From Sphingomonas liriopis (GTDB lineage: Bacteria; Pseudomonadota; Alphaproteobacteria; Sphingomonadales; Sphingomonadaceae), in contig NZ_JAMLDY010000013.1 in the NCBI RefSeq assembly GCF_024211255.1, positions 1 to 64,000 on the forward strand: 64,000 nt of DNA, in the 5' to 3' direction. Shown one piece after another: positions 35,759-43,773 of the stretch (positions are counted from its first letter, which is position 1; each line of letters starts with the position of its first letter). A program made the translations under genes and the position numbers. The notes under the pieces were generated by a model. It was not told the DNA's origin. It did not search any database and saw only the letters and a program-made list of their open reading frames with translations.

Positions 35759-36226
35759 ATGCGTGCATTCATCGCGACCGTGCTGATGCTGGCCAGCCCG
35801 GTGCTGGCGCAGCAGGCGGCACAGGTCAGCCCGATGCCGGCGCTGCCCGGCGCGGCCAGGCCGGTGGTCATCCAGGCACCGGGCGAGGTCGCCAAGCGCG
35901 CACCGGTCAACGGCGTGCTCGTCCTCTACGGCAACGAACGCTGCCCGACCAACAACGACGGCGACGAGATCGTCATCTGCGAACGGCGCAGCGCGCGCGA
36001 GCAATATCGCGTGCCGAAGGAATTGCGCGAATTCCAGGTGACGCCACAGAACGAAAGCTGGGCGGCTCGTGCGCAGGGGACGCTCGACGCCGGCGTCGGC
36101 GCGAACAGCACGGGCAGCTGTTCGACCGTGGGTGCGGGCGGCCAGACCGGCTGCTTCCTCCAGAACGCCCGCGCCGCGCGCAAGGAGAACCAGGCGCGCA
36201 AGGTCGAGGAAGCGCGCGTTCCCTGA
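35759..36226 (+). CDS. Small secreted protein of unknown function
   Basis: A 155-residue protein with a signal peptide (residues 1-18, MRAFIATVLMLASPVLAQ). The mature part has an ERCPTNNDGDEIVICERR segment with two cysteines, a central AREQYRVPKELREF and a Gly/Ser-rich stretch with another Cys pair (SCSTVGAGGQTGCF). The ERCP...DEIVVC pattern recurs in small periplasmic proteins of sphingomonads, but I know no function. ATG 35759 is chosen because gagagga precedes it; the TTG at 35744 is weaker. It follows coq7 closely. Confidence 0.7.
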   Translation: MRAFIATVLMLASPVLAQQAAQVSPMPALPGAARPVVIQAPGEVAKRAPVNGVLVLYGNERCPTNNDGDEIVICERRSAREQYRVPKELREFQVTPQNESWAARAQGTLDAGVGANSTGSCSTVGAGGQTGCFLQNARAARKENQARKVEEARVP

Positions 36227-36254
36227 TCGGGGGAGGGGCGCTACCAGTTTCCCC

Positions 36255-36361
36255 CGTCACCCCGGACGTGTTCCGGGGTCCACTCCGCGGCACGCGAATG
36301 GCTTGAGGTTTCAGCCGTGCGCATGCGGCACGGTGGACCCCGGAACAAGTCCGGGGTGACG
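36255..36361. repeat. Palindromic repeat, family B
   Basis: Inverted arms 36255-36283 and 36333-36361 (29 bp, one mismatch) in the 242-base gap before the DUF2306 gene. Confidence 0.88.
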
Positions 36362-36468
36362 CGGTATTTTGGGCTACCTTCGACCCACGCACAGGGAAAA
36401 GCCTGTTGCCGTCTTGGCCTGATCCGGTCGGTACGATAGCCTGCCCTTCGGGCTAACGGGGGAACGAT

Positions 36469-36978
36469 ATGGCAACGGCGATCGGGCGCGCGGCAAGGCC
36501 GGCGCCATGGGCGGCGGACGGATTCGAGAAGGGGTTGAGCGTCGCCGCCATGGTGCTGCTCGCCGCGGTGCTGACGGCGCTCGCACGCGGTCATGCGCAT
36601 TGGGCGGGGGTGCCGGGAATGGTCTGGGCGCATATCGCCACCATCCTCGTCGCGCTCGCGCTGGCCCCGGTGATCCTGCTGCGCCCGCGCGGCGATGCGC
36701 GCCATCGGATGTTGGGGCAGGTGTGGAGCGTGGCGATGCTGCTCACCGCGGCGCTGTCGTTCGGCATCCACCTTTCCAACCCCGGCGGGTTCAGCCTGAT
36801 CCACATCCTGTCGGTATGGGTGCTGATCCAGGTGCCGATCCTCTGGTACACCGCGCGCAAGCATCAGGTCGCACGGCACCGGCGCAGCGTGCGCGGGCTG
36901 GTGACCGGGGCGCTGCTGATCGCGGGGTTCTTCACCTTTCCGTTCGACCGGCTGCTGGGGCATTGGCTGTTCGGGTGA
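36469..36978 (+). CDS. DUF2306-type membrane protein
   Basis: A 169-residue protein with four predicted transmembrane helices (about residues 24-41, 51-68, 82-98, 107-125) and a fifth near the C terminus. The loop LLRPRGDARHRMLGQVW and the His in SFGIHLSN fit the DUF2306 family, whose function is unknown. Its stop overlaps the GTG of the following membrane protein. Confidence 0.75.
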   Translation: MATAIGRAARPAPWAADGFEKGLSVAAMVLLAAVLTALARGHAHWAGVPGMVWAHIATILVALALAPVILLRPRGDARHRMLGQVWSVAMLLTAALSFGIHLSNPGGFSLIHILSVWVLIQVPILWYTARKHQVARHRRSVRGLVTGALLIAGFFTFPFDRLLGHWLFG

Positions 36979-38366
36979 GCCGTATCCGCGCCGTCCTGTT
37001 CGCGCTGGTCTGGTTCAGCTGCGCCTGGTTCGGATCGTGGGAGCGCAACGACAATCAGGCGACGCGGATGTATGCCGCCATCGCGCTGGTCGAGCAGGGC
37101 GACGCCACGATCGACCGCTATGCCGCGCTGACGATCGACAAGGCGGTGTTCGGCAATCACGTCTATCTCGACAAGGCGCCGGGCATGACGCTGATGGCGC
37201 TGGCCGCGGTGGCATTCGCCGATGCGCTGACCGGCGAGCGGGCGGTCGATCATATCGCGGGATCGCCCGATTTCGATCGTTACCTGCGGCTGCGCACGCG
37301 CCTTGCCGCGGCGAGCGGGCCGGCGCTGCTGACCGCGATCGCCGCCGTGCTGCTGTTCGATCTGGGCCTGGAACTGACCGGCAGCGCTGGAGCGGGGCTG
37401 TTCGCCGGGCTCGGCTATGCGCTCGGCACGCCGGTCTGGGGCTGGTCGACGACGTTGTTCGGCCATGCCGTCGTCGCTGATCTGTACATGATCGCGATCT
37501 GGGCGATCTGGCGGGGCATGCATGGCAAGCGGAGTGTTGGCCTCGCGCTGCTGGCGGGCGCCAGCCTCGGCTGGGCGGTGGTGGTCGAGCATCAGGCGGT
37601 GCTCGCCGGCGCGGTGATCGCAGGCTGGGCGGCGTGGCAGCTGCGGCAGCGGGCGGATCGCGACCGGCTGCTCGTCATGGGGATCGCCGGCGGGATCGCC
37701 GCGCTGCTGCCGCTGGCCGCCTATAATCTGATCGCCTTCGGGACGCCGTTCCGCATCGGCTATGCCGGCGTGGTCGGTTGGGAGGGGATGCAGCAGGGGC
37801 TGTTCGGGCTCGGCATGCCGCGCCTTGCGGTGCTGCGCGCGATCCTCGTCGGCTGGCAATATGGGCTGATCTGGGTCGCGCCGGTGCTGGTGCTGGCGCC
37901 GTTCGGCTTGTGGCTGGGTCTGCGCGATCCGCGGAGCCGCAGTCTGGCGGTGACCGCGATTGCAGCCGCTGTGGTCGTGCTGCTGGTCAACGCGGCCTAT
38001 GTCTATTGGCAGGGCGGCAACACCACCGGGCCGCGCTTCGCCATCCCCGCCGTCGCGCCGCTCGCGCTGGGGCTGGCGATGGTGTGGGCGCAGGCGGACC
38101 ATCGGGCGCTGCGCCTCGGCATGGCGGCGCTGCTCGCGCTGTCGATCGCGATCAATGCGGGGATCGCCTCAGCGGAGATTTTCGCACCCCCCGGCACCGC
38201 CTTTCCGGTCTGGCAGGCGGTGATCGCCGGTCCCTTCGCTGCCGGTGCGCTGCGCACGGTGCCGAGCGAATGGTTCGGCTGGACGCCCTGGGCGGGGTTT
38301 GCGTGGTGGGCGGGGCTGGCGCTGCCCGCTATAGCGTGGCTTGTCTGGACCGCTCGCCGGGCCTAG
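36975..38366 (+). CDS. Polytopic membrane protein, glycosyltransferase-39-like
   Basis: A 463-residue integral membrane protein with about 11 hydrophobic helices. An acidic motif follows the first helix (SWERNDNQATRMYAA), and HVYLDKAPGMTLMAL is near residue 57; this layout resembles ArnT/PMT-type glycosyltransferases, which use a lipid-linked sugar donor. The long periplasmic loop 2 and YWQGGNTTGPRF near 345 support an enzyme rather than a transporter. The substrate is unknown. GTG 36975 overlaps the DUF2306 stop (GTGA). Confidence 0.65.
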   Translation: MSRIRAVLFALVWFSCAWFGSWERNDNQATRMYAAIALVEQGDATIDRYAALTIDKAVFGNHVYLDKAPGMTLMALAAVAFADALTGERAVDHIAGSPDFDRYLRLRTRLAAASGPALLTAIAAVLLFDLGLELTGSAGAGLFAGLGYALGTPVWGWSTTLFGHAVVADLYMIAIWAIWRGMHGKRSVGLALLAGASLGWAVVVEHQAVLAGAVIAGWAAWQLRQRADRDRLLVMGIAGGIAALLPLAAYNLIAFGTPFRIGYAGVVGWEGMQQGLFGLGMPRLAVLRAILVGWQYGLIWVAPVLVLAPFGLWLGLRDPRSRSLAVTAIAAAVVVLLVNAAYVYWQGGNTTGPRFAIPAVAPLALGLAMVWAQADHRALRLGMAALLALSIAINAGIASAEIFAPPGTAFPVWQAVIAGPFAAGALRTVPSEWFGWTPWAGFAWWAGLALPAIAWLVWTARRA

Positions 38367-38467
38367 CCTGCCGCCGCCCGCGTGACTGGCGCCAGTGGGT
38401 CACCACGAGGGAGCGCGGATCCGTGGTCGCCGCGCGCTTGGGCATCCCTTCGACAGGAGCCATGCCG

Positions 38468-38605
38468 ATGACCCGGACCGATCCCCTGCATATCGCCGTG
38501 CTGTTGTTCCTCAAGGTGACGCAGCTCGACCTGACCGGCCCGGTGCTGGTGCCGAGGCGCGACGACGATCTGCGCGCGCTGGCGCAGCGTCGCGGTTACG
38601 GCTGA
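38468..38605 (+). pseudogene. Remnant of a DJ-1/PfpI-family gene
   Basis: A 45-codon frame that starts like a DJ-1/PfpI (ThiJ/isonitrile-hydratase-like) protein, HIAVLLFLKVTQLDLTGPVLV, and then ends abruptly with DDDLRALAQRRGYG instead of the remaining roughly 170 residues. The catalytic Cys and His regions are missing, so it is probably an internal-deletion relic. An aggag eight bases before ATG 38468 shows the ribosome-binding site survives. Its end overlaps the convergent dedA-like stop by 10 bases. Confidence 0.65.
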
Positions 38606-39231
38606 GCGCGCTTCAGCCCCCGGATGCGGTGCCAGATGTAGAAGGCGACGAGCGCGATCAGGACGACGCCGATCAGGAGGTCGGCGCGGTGGAAGGCGGC
38701 CTTGACGCGCGGATCGCTGTTCCATTTGTCGCCCAGCTTCATGCCGACCCAGGCGAGGCCGAAGCACCATGGCCAGCTGCCGAGGAAGGTATAGACGTGG
38801 AACGGCACCAGCCGCATCCGCGCGACCCCGGCTGGGAAGGCGATGAAGCTGCGGATCACCGGCAGCAGCCGCCCGATCAGCACCGCCGCCGATCCCCAGC
38901 GCGCGAAGAAGCGGTCGGCGGCGTCGAGCTCACCCGGTCCGATCAGCACGTAGCGGCCCCAGCGTTCCGCCAGCGGCCGCCCGCCGCGCTTGCCGACCTC
39001 GTAGGCGACGATCGAGCCGATATTGCAACCGATCGCCCCCGCGGTCGCGGCGAGATACAGGTCGAACCGCCCGGTCGAGACGAGATAGCCCGCAAACGGC
39101 ATGATGATCTCGGACGGCAACGGAATGCACGCGCTCTCGATCGCCATCAGGATCGCGATGCCGACATAGCCGCCGCTGGAGATCACCCAGATGGTGAAGG
39201 TGGCGAGGACGCCGAGGATCTTTTCAAACAT
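38596..39231 (-). CDS. DedA-family membrane protein
   Basis: A 211-residue DedA/SNARE-associated (VTT-domain) protein. It shows ESACIPLPSEIIMPFAGYL near residue 33, the family GxxxG segment GAIGCNIGSIVAYEVGKRGG near 65, and the conserved FFARWGSAAVLIGRLLPVIRSFIAFPAGVARM near 108-140. The acidic and arginine residues required in E. coli DedA proteins are present. Members act as proton-dependent lipid scramblases or undecaprenyl-phosphate flippases. ATG 39231. Confidence 0.9.
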   Translation of the reverse strand: MFEKILGVLATFTIWVISSGGYVGIAILMAIESACIPLPSEIIMPFAGYLVSTGRFDLYLAATAGAIGCNIGSIVAYEVGKRGGRPLAERWGRYVLIGPGELDAADRFFARWGSAAVLIGRLLPVIRSFIAFPAGVARMRLVPFHVYTFLGSWPWCFGLAWVGMKLGDKWNSDPRVKAAFHRADLLIGVVLIALVAFYIWHRIRGLKRAQP

Positions 39232-39306
39232 GGGGCCGGGGCTTGGCGGATCATGGGCCGCAAGGAAAGGGGGAACCCGCTCATCCGCTTGTGCGCTTGG
39301 GGGACC

Positions 39307-40101
39307 ATGAATGATCTGACCTTCAACGATGGCCGCACCATGCCCCGGCTGGGGCTCGGCACCTGGAAACTCCCCGATTCGCAGGCACCGGTTGCGGTGC
39401 GGCGTGCGCTCGACCTCGGCTATCGGCTGATCGATACCGCCGCGATCTACGGCAACGAACGCGGCGTCGGCGAGGGCGTGCACGGCAGCGCTGCCTTCGT
39501 CACCACCAAATTGTGGAACGACCGGCAGGGCGATCCCGCGGCGGCACTCGGCGAGAGCCTGGCGCTGCTCGGGCTCGATGCGGTCGACCTGTACCTGATC
39601 CACTGGCCGGCCCCGGGGCAGGGGGAATATGTCGAGGCGTGGAAGGCGCTGGTCGACCTGCGCGAGGCGGGCAAGACGCGGTCGATCGGCGTGTCGAACT
39701 TCCTGCCCGAGCATCTCGATGCGATCATCGAGGCGACCGGCGTGACCCCGGCGCTCAACCAGATCGAGCTGCATCCGTATCACCAGCGCCGCGAGGAGCG
39801 CGCGTATCACGAGGCGCACGGCATCGTGACGCAGAGCTGGAGCCCGTTGGGGCAGGGCGGCGCCCTGTTGCGCGAGTCCACGATCGTACGCGTGGCGGAG
39901 AAACATGCCCGTTCGGCCGCGCAGGTGGTGATCGCCTGGCACCTCGCGCACGGCCTGTCGGTGATCCCGAAGGCAGCGGACCCCGACCACCTCAGCGACA
40001 ATTATGCAGCGCTCGACCTGACGCTGGACGACGAGGACGTGGCGGCGATCGACGCGCTCGACCGCGACGAACGCATCGGCCCCGACCCCCGCGAAATGTA
40101 A
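39307..40101 (+). CDS. Aldo/keto reductase (AKR5-like)
   Basis: A 264-residue NADPH-dependent oxidoreductase of the 2,5-diketo-D-gluconate reductase type. The tetrad is present: Asp and Tyr in DTAAIYGNE near residue 42-47, Lys in TTKLWND near 68, and His in LIHWPAP near 99. GVSNFLPEHLDAI and NQIELHPYHQ follow, and the cofactor motif VIPKAADPDHLSDN is near 220. The substrate cannot be told from sequence. It is divergent from the dedA-like gene. Confidence 0.92.
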   Translation: MNDLTFNDGRTMPRLGLGTWKLPDSQAPVAVRRALDLGYRLIDTAAIYGNERGVGEGVHGSAAFVTTKLWNDRQGDPAAALGESLALLGLDAVDLYLIHWPAPGQGEYVEAWKALVDLREAGKTRSIGVSNFLPEHLDAIIEATGVTPALNQIELHPYHQRREERAYHEAHGIVTQSWSPLGQGGALLRESTIVRVAEKHARSAAQVVIAWHLAHGLSVIPKAADPDHLSDNYAALDLTLDDEDVAAIDALDRDERIGPDPREM

Positions 40102-40106
40102 GCAAT

Positions 40107-40237
40107 TCCTCCCCGGCACGGGGAGGTGGCACCGCGGAGCGGTGACGGAGGGGGACTTCCACAGGCAACGCGCTTGCGGCGATCCCCCTCCACCACCCGG
40201 CTGCGCCAAGCGGTCCCCCTCCCCGTGCCGGGGAGGA
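40107..40237. repeat. Palindromic repeat, family D
   Basis: Inverted arms at about 40107-40126 and 40218-40237 (cctccccggcacggggagg) lie between the convergent aldo/keto reductase and UdgX genes. Same family as 19110-19243. Confidence 0.88.
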
Positions 40238-40239
40238 GT

Positions 40240-41634
40240 TTAGGCGGTCACCGACGCCTGCGCTTTCTTCAGATCCTCAACAAACCGCGCATATTCCGCT
40301 TCCTTCTGCGCCGGATCGGGCAGGCGGAGCAGGTAGCTCGGATGCACCGTGATCCACGCCTCGCCGCCCTCGGGCAGCCGCAGCGCCTGCCCGCGTTCGC
40401 GCCCGATCGTCACCGTCCGCCCCAGCAAGGACCGCGCCGCGGTCGCGCCGAGCGCCACCGTCACCTGCGGGCGGACCAGCAATTGTTCCTGTTCGATCCA
40501 CCAGCGGCATGCCTGGATCTCGCCGGTGTCGGGCTTGGCGTGGATGCGGCGCTTGCCCTTTTGCTCGAACTTGAAATGCTTGACCGCGTTGGTGACGTAG
40601 ACGCGCGCGCGGTCGATTCCCGCATCGGCGATCGCGCGGTTGAAGACCTGTCCCGCTGGGCCGACGAACGGCGTGCCGGCGAGATCCTCCTGATCGCCGG
40701 GCTGTTCGCCGACGAACATCATCGCCGCATCGACCGGCCCTTCGCCGAACACCGTCTGCGTTGCATGTTTGTACAGGTGGCAGCGGGTGCACGCCGCCGC
40801 CTCGTCGCGCAGCGCTTCCCACGCCGCCTGCACATTGCCGCCGATCTCCGTGCGTGCCGTCGCGATCATCCCGCTCTCCCGTGCCTGCGCGCCGGCGATC
40901 AATTGCCCGACCAGCGCGGTTTCCGGCATGTTCTTCCAGTATTTGCGCGGCATCTCCTTCAGCATCGCGCCGATCTTGACGCGTGCGGGGTTGAAGATGC
41001 TGGCGTAATAGGTCTTCCACACCTCTTCGGTCGGATCGCCGTCGGGGGCGTCGGCCTTGCTCGCACCGGGACCTTCGGCGAGCGCCTTGCCGTCCCAGTG
41101 CAGCGACACCTCGGGCGTCAGGATCGACCAGCGCATACTCGCGAAGCGGTTGACGAAGAAGGCGGCGTTGGCGCGGACGATGTGATGTTCGGGCTCGAAC
41201 CAGGCGACGTAGCGGCTGCCCGCGTCGTCCTCGACCTCGCGGAAGCGCAGGAAGGCGCGCATCTTGTGGATGTCGCGGCGCACCCCCTTGGCGAGCACCT
41301 CCAGCCGGCGGATCAGCGGATCCGCATGATCCTCGACCAGCTTGGGCTCGCGCCGCAGGCGAAACAGCGCGGTGTAGAGCAGCGCGAACCGCTCGGGCTC
41401 GCGCGCCATGACGACGTCGCGGGCGAGGTCGATGAACGCGCGCGGCACCGAAAAGCCGGTCGCGGCCGGCATCGGCGGAGCGCCCTCGTCGCCTGCAACG
41501 GCGAACAGGTCGGCGGGCGTGTCGCCGACCTGCCAGACGATATCGTCCGGCGGCACCTCCGCCGCGGCGAGGCCGCGTGCGGCATCACGCCACGCGTCGA
41601 AATCGTCGGGCGCGGGCAAAGTGACGACGCGCAT
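40240..41634 (-). CDS. DUF4130-UdgX fusion: uracil-DNA crosslinking DNA-repair protein
   Basis: A 464-residue two-part protein. Residues 1-230 form a DUF4130 (TIGR03915-type) domain with RDIHKMRAFLRFREVEDD and FEPEHHIVRANAAFFVNRF. The C-terminal part (about 265-464) is UdgX: CTRCHLYKHATQTVFGEGP, GEQPGDQED at 309-317, VGPAG, and the KRRIH motif whose His (about 365) forms the covalent bond to uracil-excised DNA in characterised UdgX; ITVHPSYLLR closes it. Cysteines for an Fe-S cluster are present. It follows hemerythrin-like and radical SAM genes on the same strand. ATG 41634. Confidence 0.9.
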   Translation of the reverse strand: MRVVTLPAPDDFDAWRDAARGLAAAEVPPDDIVWQVGDTPADLFAVAGDEGAPPMPAATGFSVPRAFIDLARDVVMAREPERFALLYTALFRLRREPKLVEDHADPLIRRLEVLAKGVRRDIHKMRAFLRFREVEDDAGSRYVAWFEPEHHIVRANAAFFVNRFASMRWSILTPEVSLHWDGKALAEGPGASKADAPDGDPTEEVWKTYYASIFNPARVKIGAMLKEMPRKYWKNMPETALVGQLIAGAQARESGMIATARTEIGGNVQAAWEALRDEAAACTRCHLYKHATQTVFGEGPVDAAMMFVGEQPGDQEDLAGTPFVGPAGQVFNRAIADAGIDRARVYVTNAVKHFKFEQKGKRRIHAKPDTGEIQACRWWIEQEQLLVRPQVTVALGATAARSLLGRTVTIGRERGQALRLPEGGEAWITVHPSYLLRLPDPAQKEAEYARFVEDLKKAQASVTA

Positions 41635-41654
41635 CGCTCAGGCCGGCTGCACGA

Positions 41655-42140
41655 TCAGTCGCGCTCGTCGCCGCCGGGCGGATTGTCCTTGGCGATCTTC
41701 AACTCCTCGGGCTTGCGCTCCTCGTAGATGTCGGCGAGCTCCGCCTCGGTCGCATCGTCCAGTTCCTTGGCGGCGGCGGGGAACATCTCTTCCTCTTCCT
41801 CGGTGATGTGATGCTCGTAGCGGCGGCGCATGTGGAAGAATTTCTCGCTCCACTCGTCCGAGCCGAAGTCGAGATCGGCCATCTCGCCGAGCAGGTCGTC
41901 GACCTCCTTGTGTTCGCTCACCGAATGGCGCGCGTCGTCGCGCAGCTCGGGGTCGCGCAGCATCGTCGCGTAGAGCGATTCCTCCTCGGCGGCGGCGTGG
42001 CTTTGCAGCTCCAGACGGAACGCCTCGAACAATTGCTGCCGCTTCTTGCCGTCGCCCTGCAATTCGCCGAGTTCCTTCAGCATGCCGCGCTGCTTGTCGT
42101 GATCGCGTTTCAGGTCGGCGTAGATCTGGGCGAGTGCCAT
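41655..42140 (-). CDS. Hemerythrin-domain protein
   Basis: A 161-residue four-helix protein of the HHE cation-binding/hemerythrin family. Candidate di-iron ligands are His in LKRDHDKQR (near 17), His and Glu in SHAAAEEESLY (near 54), His in SEHKEVDDLL (near 82) and HH plus Glu in YEHHITEEEEEMFP (near 113). Such proteins bind oxygen, nitric oxide or iron. It sits between the radical SAM gene and the DUF4130-UdgX gene, so an oxygen- or iron-handling role in that repair system is conceivable. ATG 42140 is chosen over an upstream in-frame ATG at 42164. Confidence 0.87.
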   Translation of the reverse strand: MALAQIYADLKRDHDKQRGMLKELGELQGDGKKRQQLFEAFRLELQSHAAAEEESLYATMLRDPELRDDARHSVSEHKEVDDLLGEMADLDFGSDEWSEKFFHMRRRYEHHITEEEEEMFPAAAKELDDATEAELADIYEERKPEELKIAKDNPPGGDERD

Positions 42141-42202
42141 GACGTGTCTCCTTCGCTCGCCCAACCGGCCAGCCGCCCGAGCGTTTCACCCGCGAGTCAT
42201 TC

Positions 42203-43450
42203 TCATGCGGTGAACAGTTCGAGCTGGTGTTTCTTCGGCGCGACCAGCGGCCTGAGGTCGGCGCGATCGGTCAGCAGCACCGGCCGCCAGTCCTCGGCGA
42301 CGATGAAGGGGCGCACCTTGGCGACGCTCACCGTCAGCCGCGCGACATCGTCGAGCCGCAGCCGTCGCCAGCGTCGGCTGGCGACGATCCGGTCGACCGC
42401 CTTCACCCCGAGCCCCGGCACACGCAGCAGCATTTCGCGCGGCGCACGGTTGACGTCGACGGGAAAGCTCTCGCGGAATTTGAGCGCCCAGGCGAGCTTG
42501 GGATCGATATCGAGCGGCAGCATGCCGGTCGCATCGTCCGCCGCCGCGACGACCTCGTGCGGACTGTAGTCGTAGAAGCGCATCAGCCAGTCGGACTGGT
42601 ACAGGCGATGCTCGCGCATCAGCGGCGGGCGTTGCAGCGGCAGCACCGTGCTGGCGTCGGGGATCGGGCTGAACGCGCTATAATAGACGCGGCGCAGCCC
42701 AAACCGGTCGTAGAGCGTCGAGGCGCGGGTGACGATCTCGCCGTCGGTCGCGGCGTCGGCGCCGACGATCATCTGCGTCGATTGGCCGGCGGGCGCGAAG
42801 CGCGGCGCCGATTTGTACTTCTTGCGCGCGTCGCCGTTATCGAGGATCGACGTCTTCACGTCCTTCATCGCGCCCTCGATCCGTGCGCCGTCTTTCTCGG
42901 GCGCGAGCCGCTTCAGCCCGCTGACGGTCGGCAGCTCGACGTTGATCGAGACGCGATCGGCGTAGAGCCCTGCCTGATGCACCAGCTCGGGGTCGGCGTC
43001 GGGGATCGTCTTGAGATGGATGTAGCCGCGGAAATGATGATCCTCGCGCAAGCTCCGCGCGACCTCGACCATCTGCTCCATCGTGTAGTTCGAAGACTTG
43101 ATGATGCCCGAGGAGAGGAACAGTCCCTCGATGTAGTTGCGCTTGTAGAAGGCGATGGTCAGCTTGACGACCTCGTCCGCGGTGAAGCGCGCGCGGCGGA
43201 CGTTGCTGCTCTTGCGATTGATGCAATAATGGCAGTCGAAGATGCAGCTGTTCGTCAGCAGGATCTTGAGCAGGCTGATGCAGCGGCCGTCGGGGGCATA
43301 GGCGTGGCAGATGCCCATCCCCTCGGTCGATCCCAGCCCCTTGCCGTCCCGGCTGTTCCGCTTGGCGGTACCCGACGAGGCGCAGGAGGCGTCGTATTTC
43401 GCCGCATCGGCGAGGATCGCGAGCTTTTCACGGGTGTCGAGCTGCGCCAT
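42203..43450 (-). CDS. Putative DNA-modification/repair radical SAM protein (UDG-linked)
   Basis: A 415-residue radical SAM protein of the family that accompanies DUF4130/UdgX proteins (TIGR03916-like). The cluster-binding CxxxCxxC is Cys69, Cys73 and Cys76 (NSCIFDCHYC), with additional cysteines near 23, 48 and 57. SAM-barrel motifs follow (GLFLSSGIIKSSNYTMEQM, VSINVELPTVSGLKRLAP). The C terminus carries a helix-hairpin-helix (LRVPGLGVKAVDRIVASRRW, about 345-365) that suggests DNA binding. The substrate is unknown. ATG 43450, with divergent promoter space to the next gene. Confidence 0.88.
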   Translation of the reverse strand: MAQLDTREKLAILADAAKYDASCASSGTAKRNSRDGKGLGSTEGMGICHAYAPDGRCISLLKILLTNSCIFDCHYCINRKSSNVRRARFTADEVVKLTIAFYKRNYIEGLFLSSGIIKSSNYTMEQMVEVARSLREDHHFRGYIHLKTIPDADPELVHQAGLYADRVSINVELPTVSGLKRLAPEKDGARIEGAMKDVKTSILDNGDARKKYKSAPRFAPAGQSTQMIVGADAATDGEIVTRASTLYDRFGLRRVYYSAFSPIPDASTVLPLQRPPLMREHRLYQSDWLMRFYDYSPHEVVAAADDATGMLPLDIDPKLAWALKFRESFPVDVNRAPREMLLRVPGLGVKAVDRIVASRRWRRLRLDDVARLTVSVAKVRPFIVAEDWRPVLLTDRADLRPLVAPKKHQLELFTA

Positions 43451-43580
43451 CCGTTCGATATACGTTCCGCGGAGGGCGGCGCAAGGGCGTGGGCGGCAAT
43501 ACGATATTGATCGACCGCAACATGGGTGCAATCCGCGGCTGCGATACGGACGGCGCAGGGGGTCGAAAAAGGAACGTGCG

Positions 43581-43742
43581 ATGACCCGCAACGACACGCC
43601 CTATTGGTCCGACCGTTCGTTCGTCGAGGCGATCCGATCGATCCAGGCCGACCATCCCGCCGCCGCGGCGGTGCATCAGCAGCTGTGCCTGCTCTACACC
43701 GGGCGGGTACTGGCGAATCTGCAGCATTGGCCGCGCGCCTGA
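43581..43742 (+). CDS. Small hypothetical protein (53 residues)
   Basis: A short frame with good codon use and aagga nine bases before ATG 43581. The sequence (SDRSFVEAIRSIQADHPAAAAVHQQLCLLYTG) is mainly helical and soluble with one Cys. I do not recognise a family. It stands alone between the divergent radical SAM gene and the convergent smc gene. It looks like a real small gene rather than a shadow, but there is no functional evidence. Confidence 0.55.
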   Translation: MTRNDTPYWSDRSFVEAIRSIQADHPAAAAVHQQLCLLYTGRVLANLQHWPRA

Positions 43743-43773
43743 CGTGCGCTCCCTCAACGGGAAGGGGTGAAGG

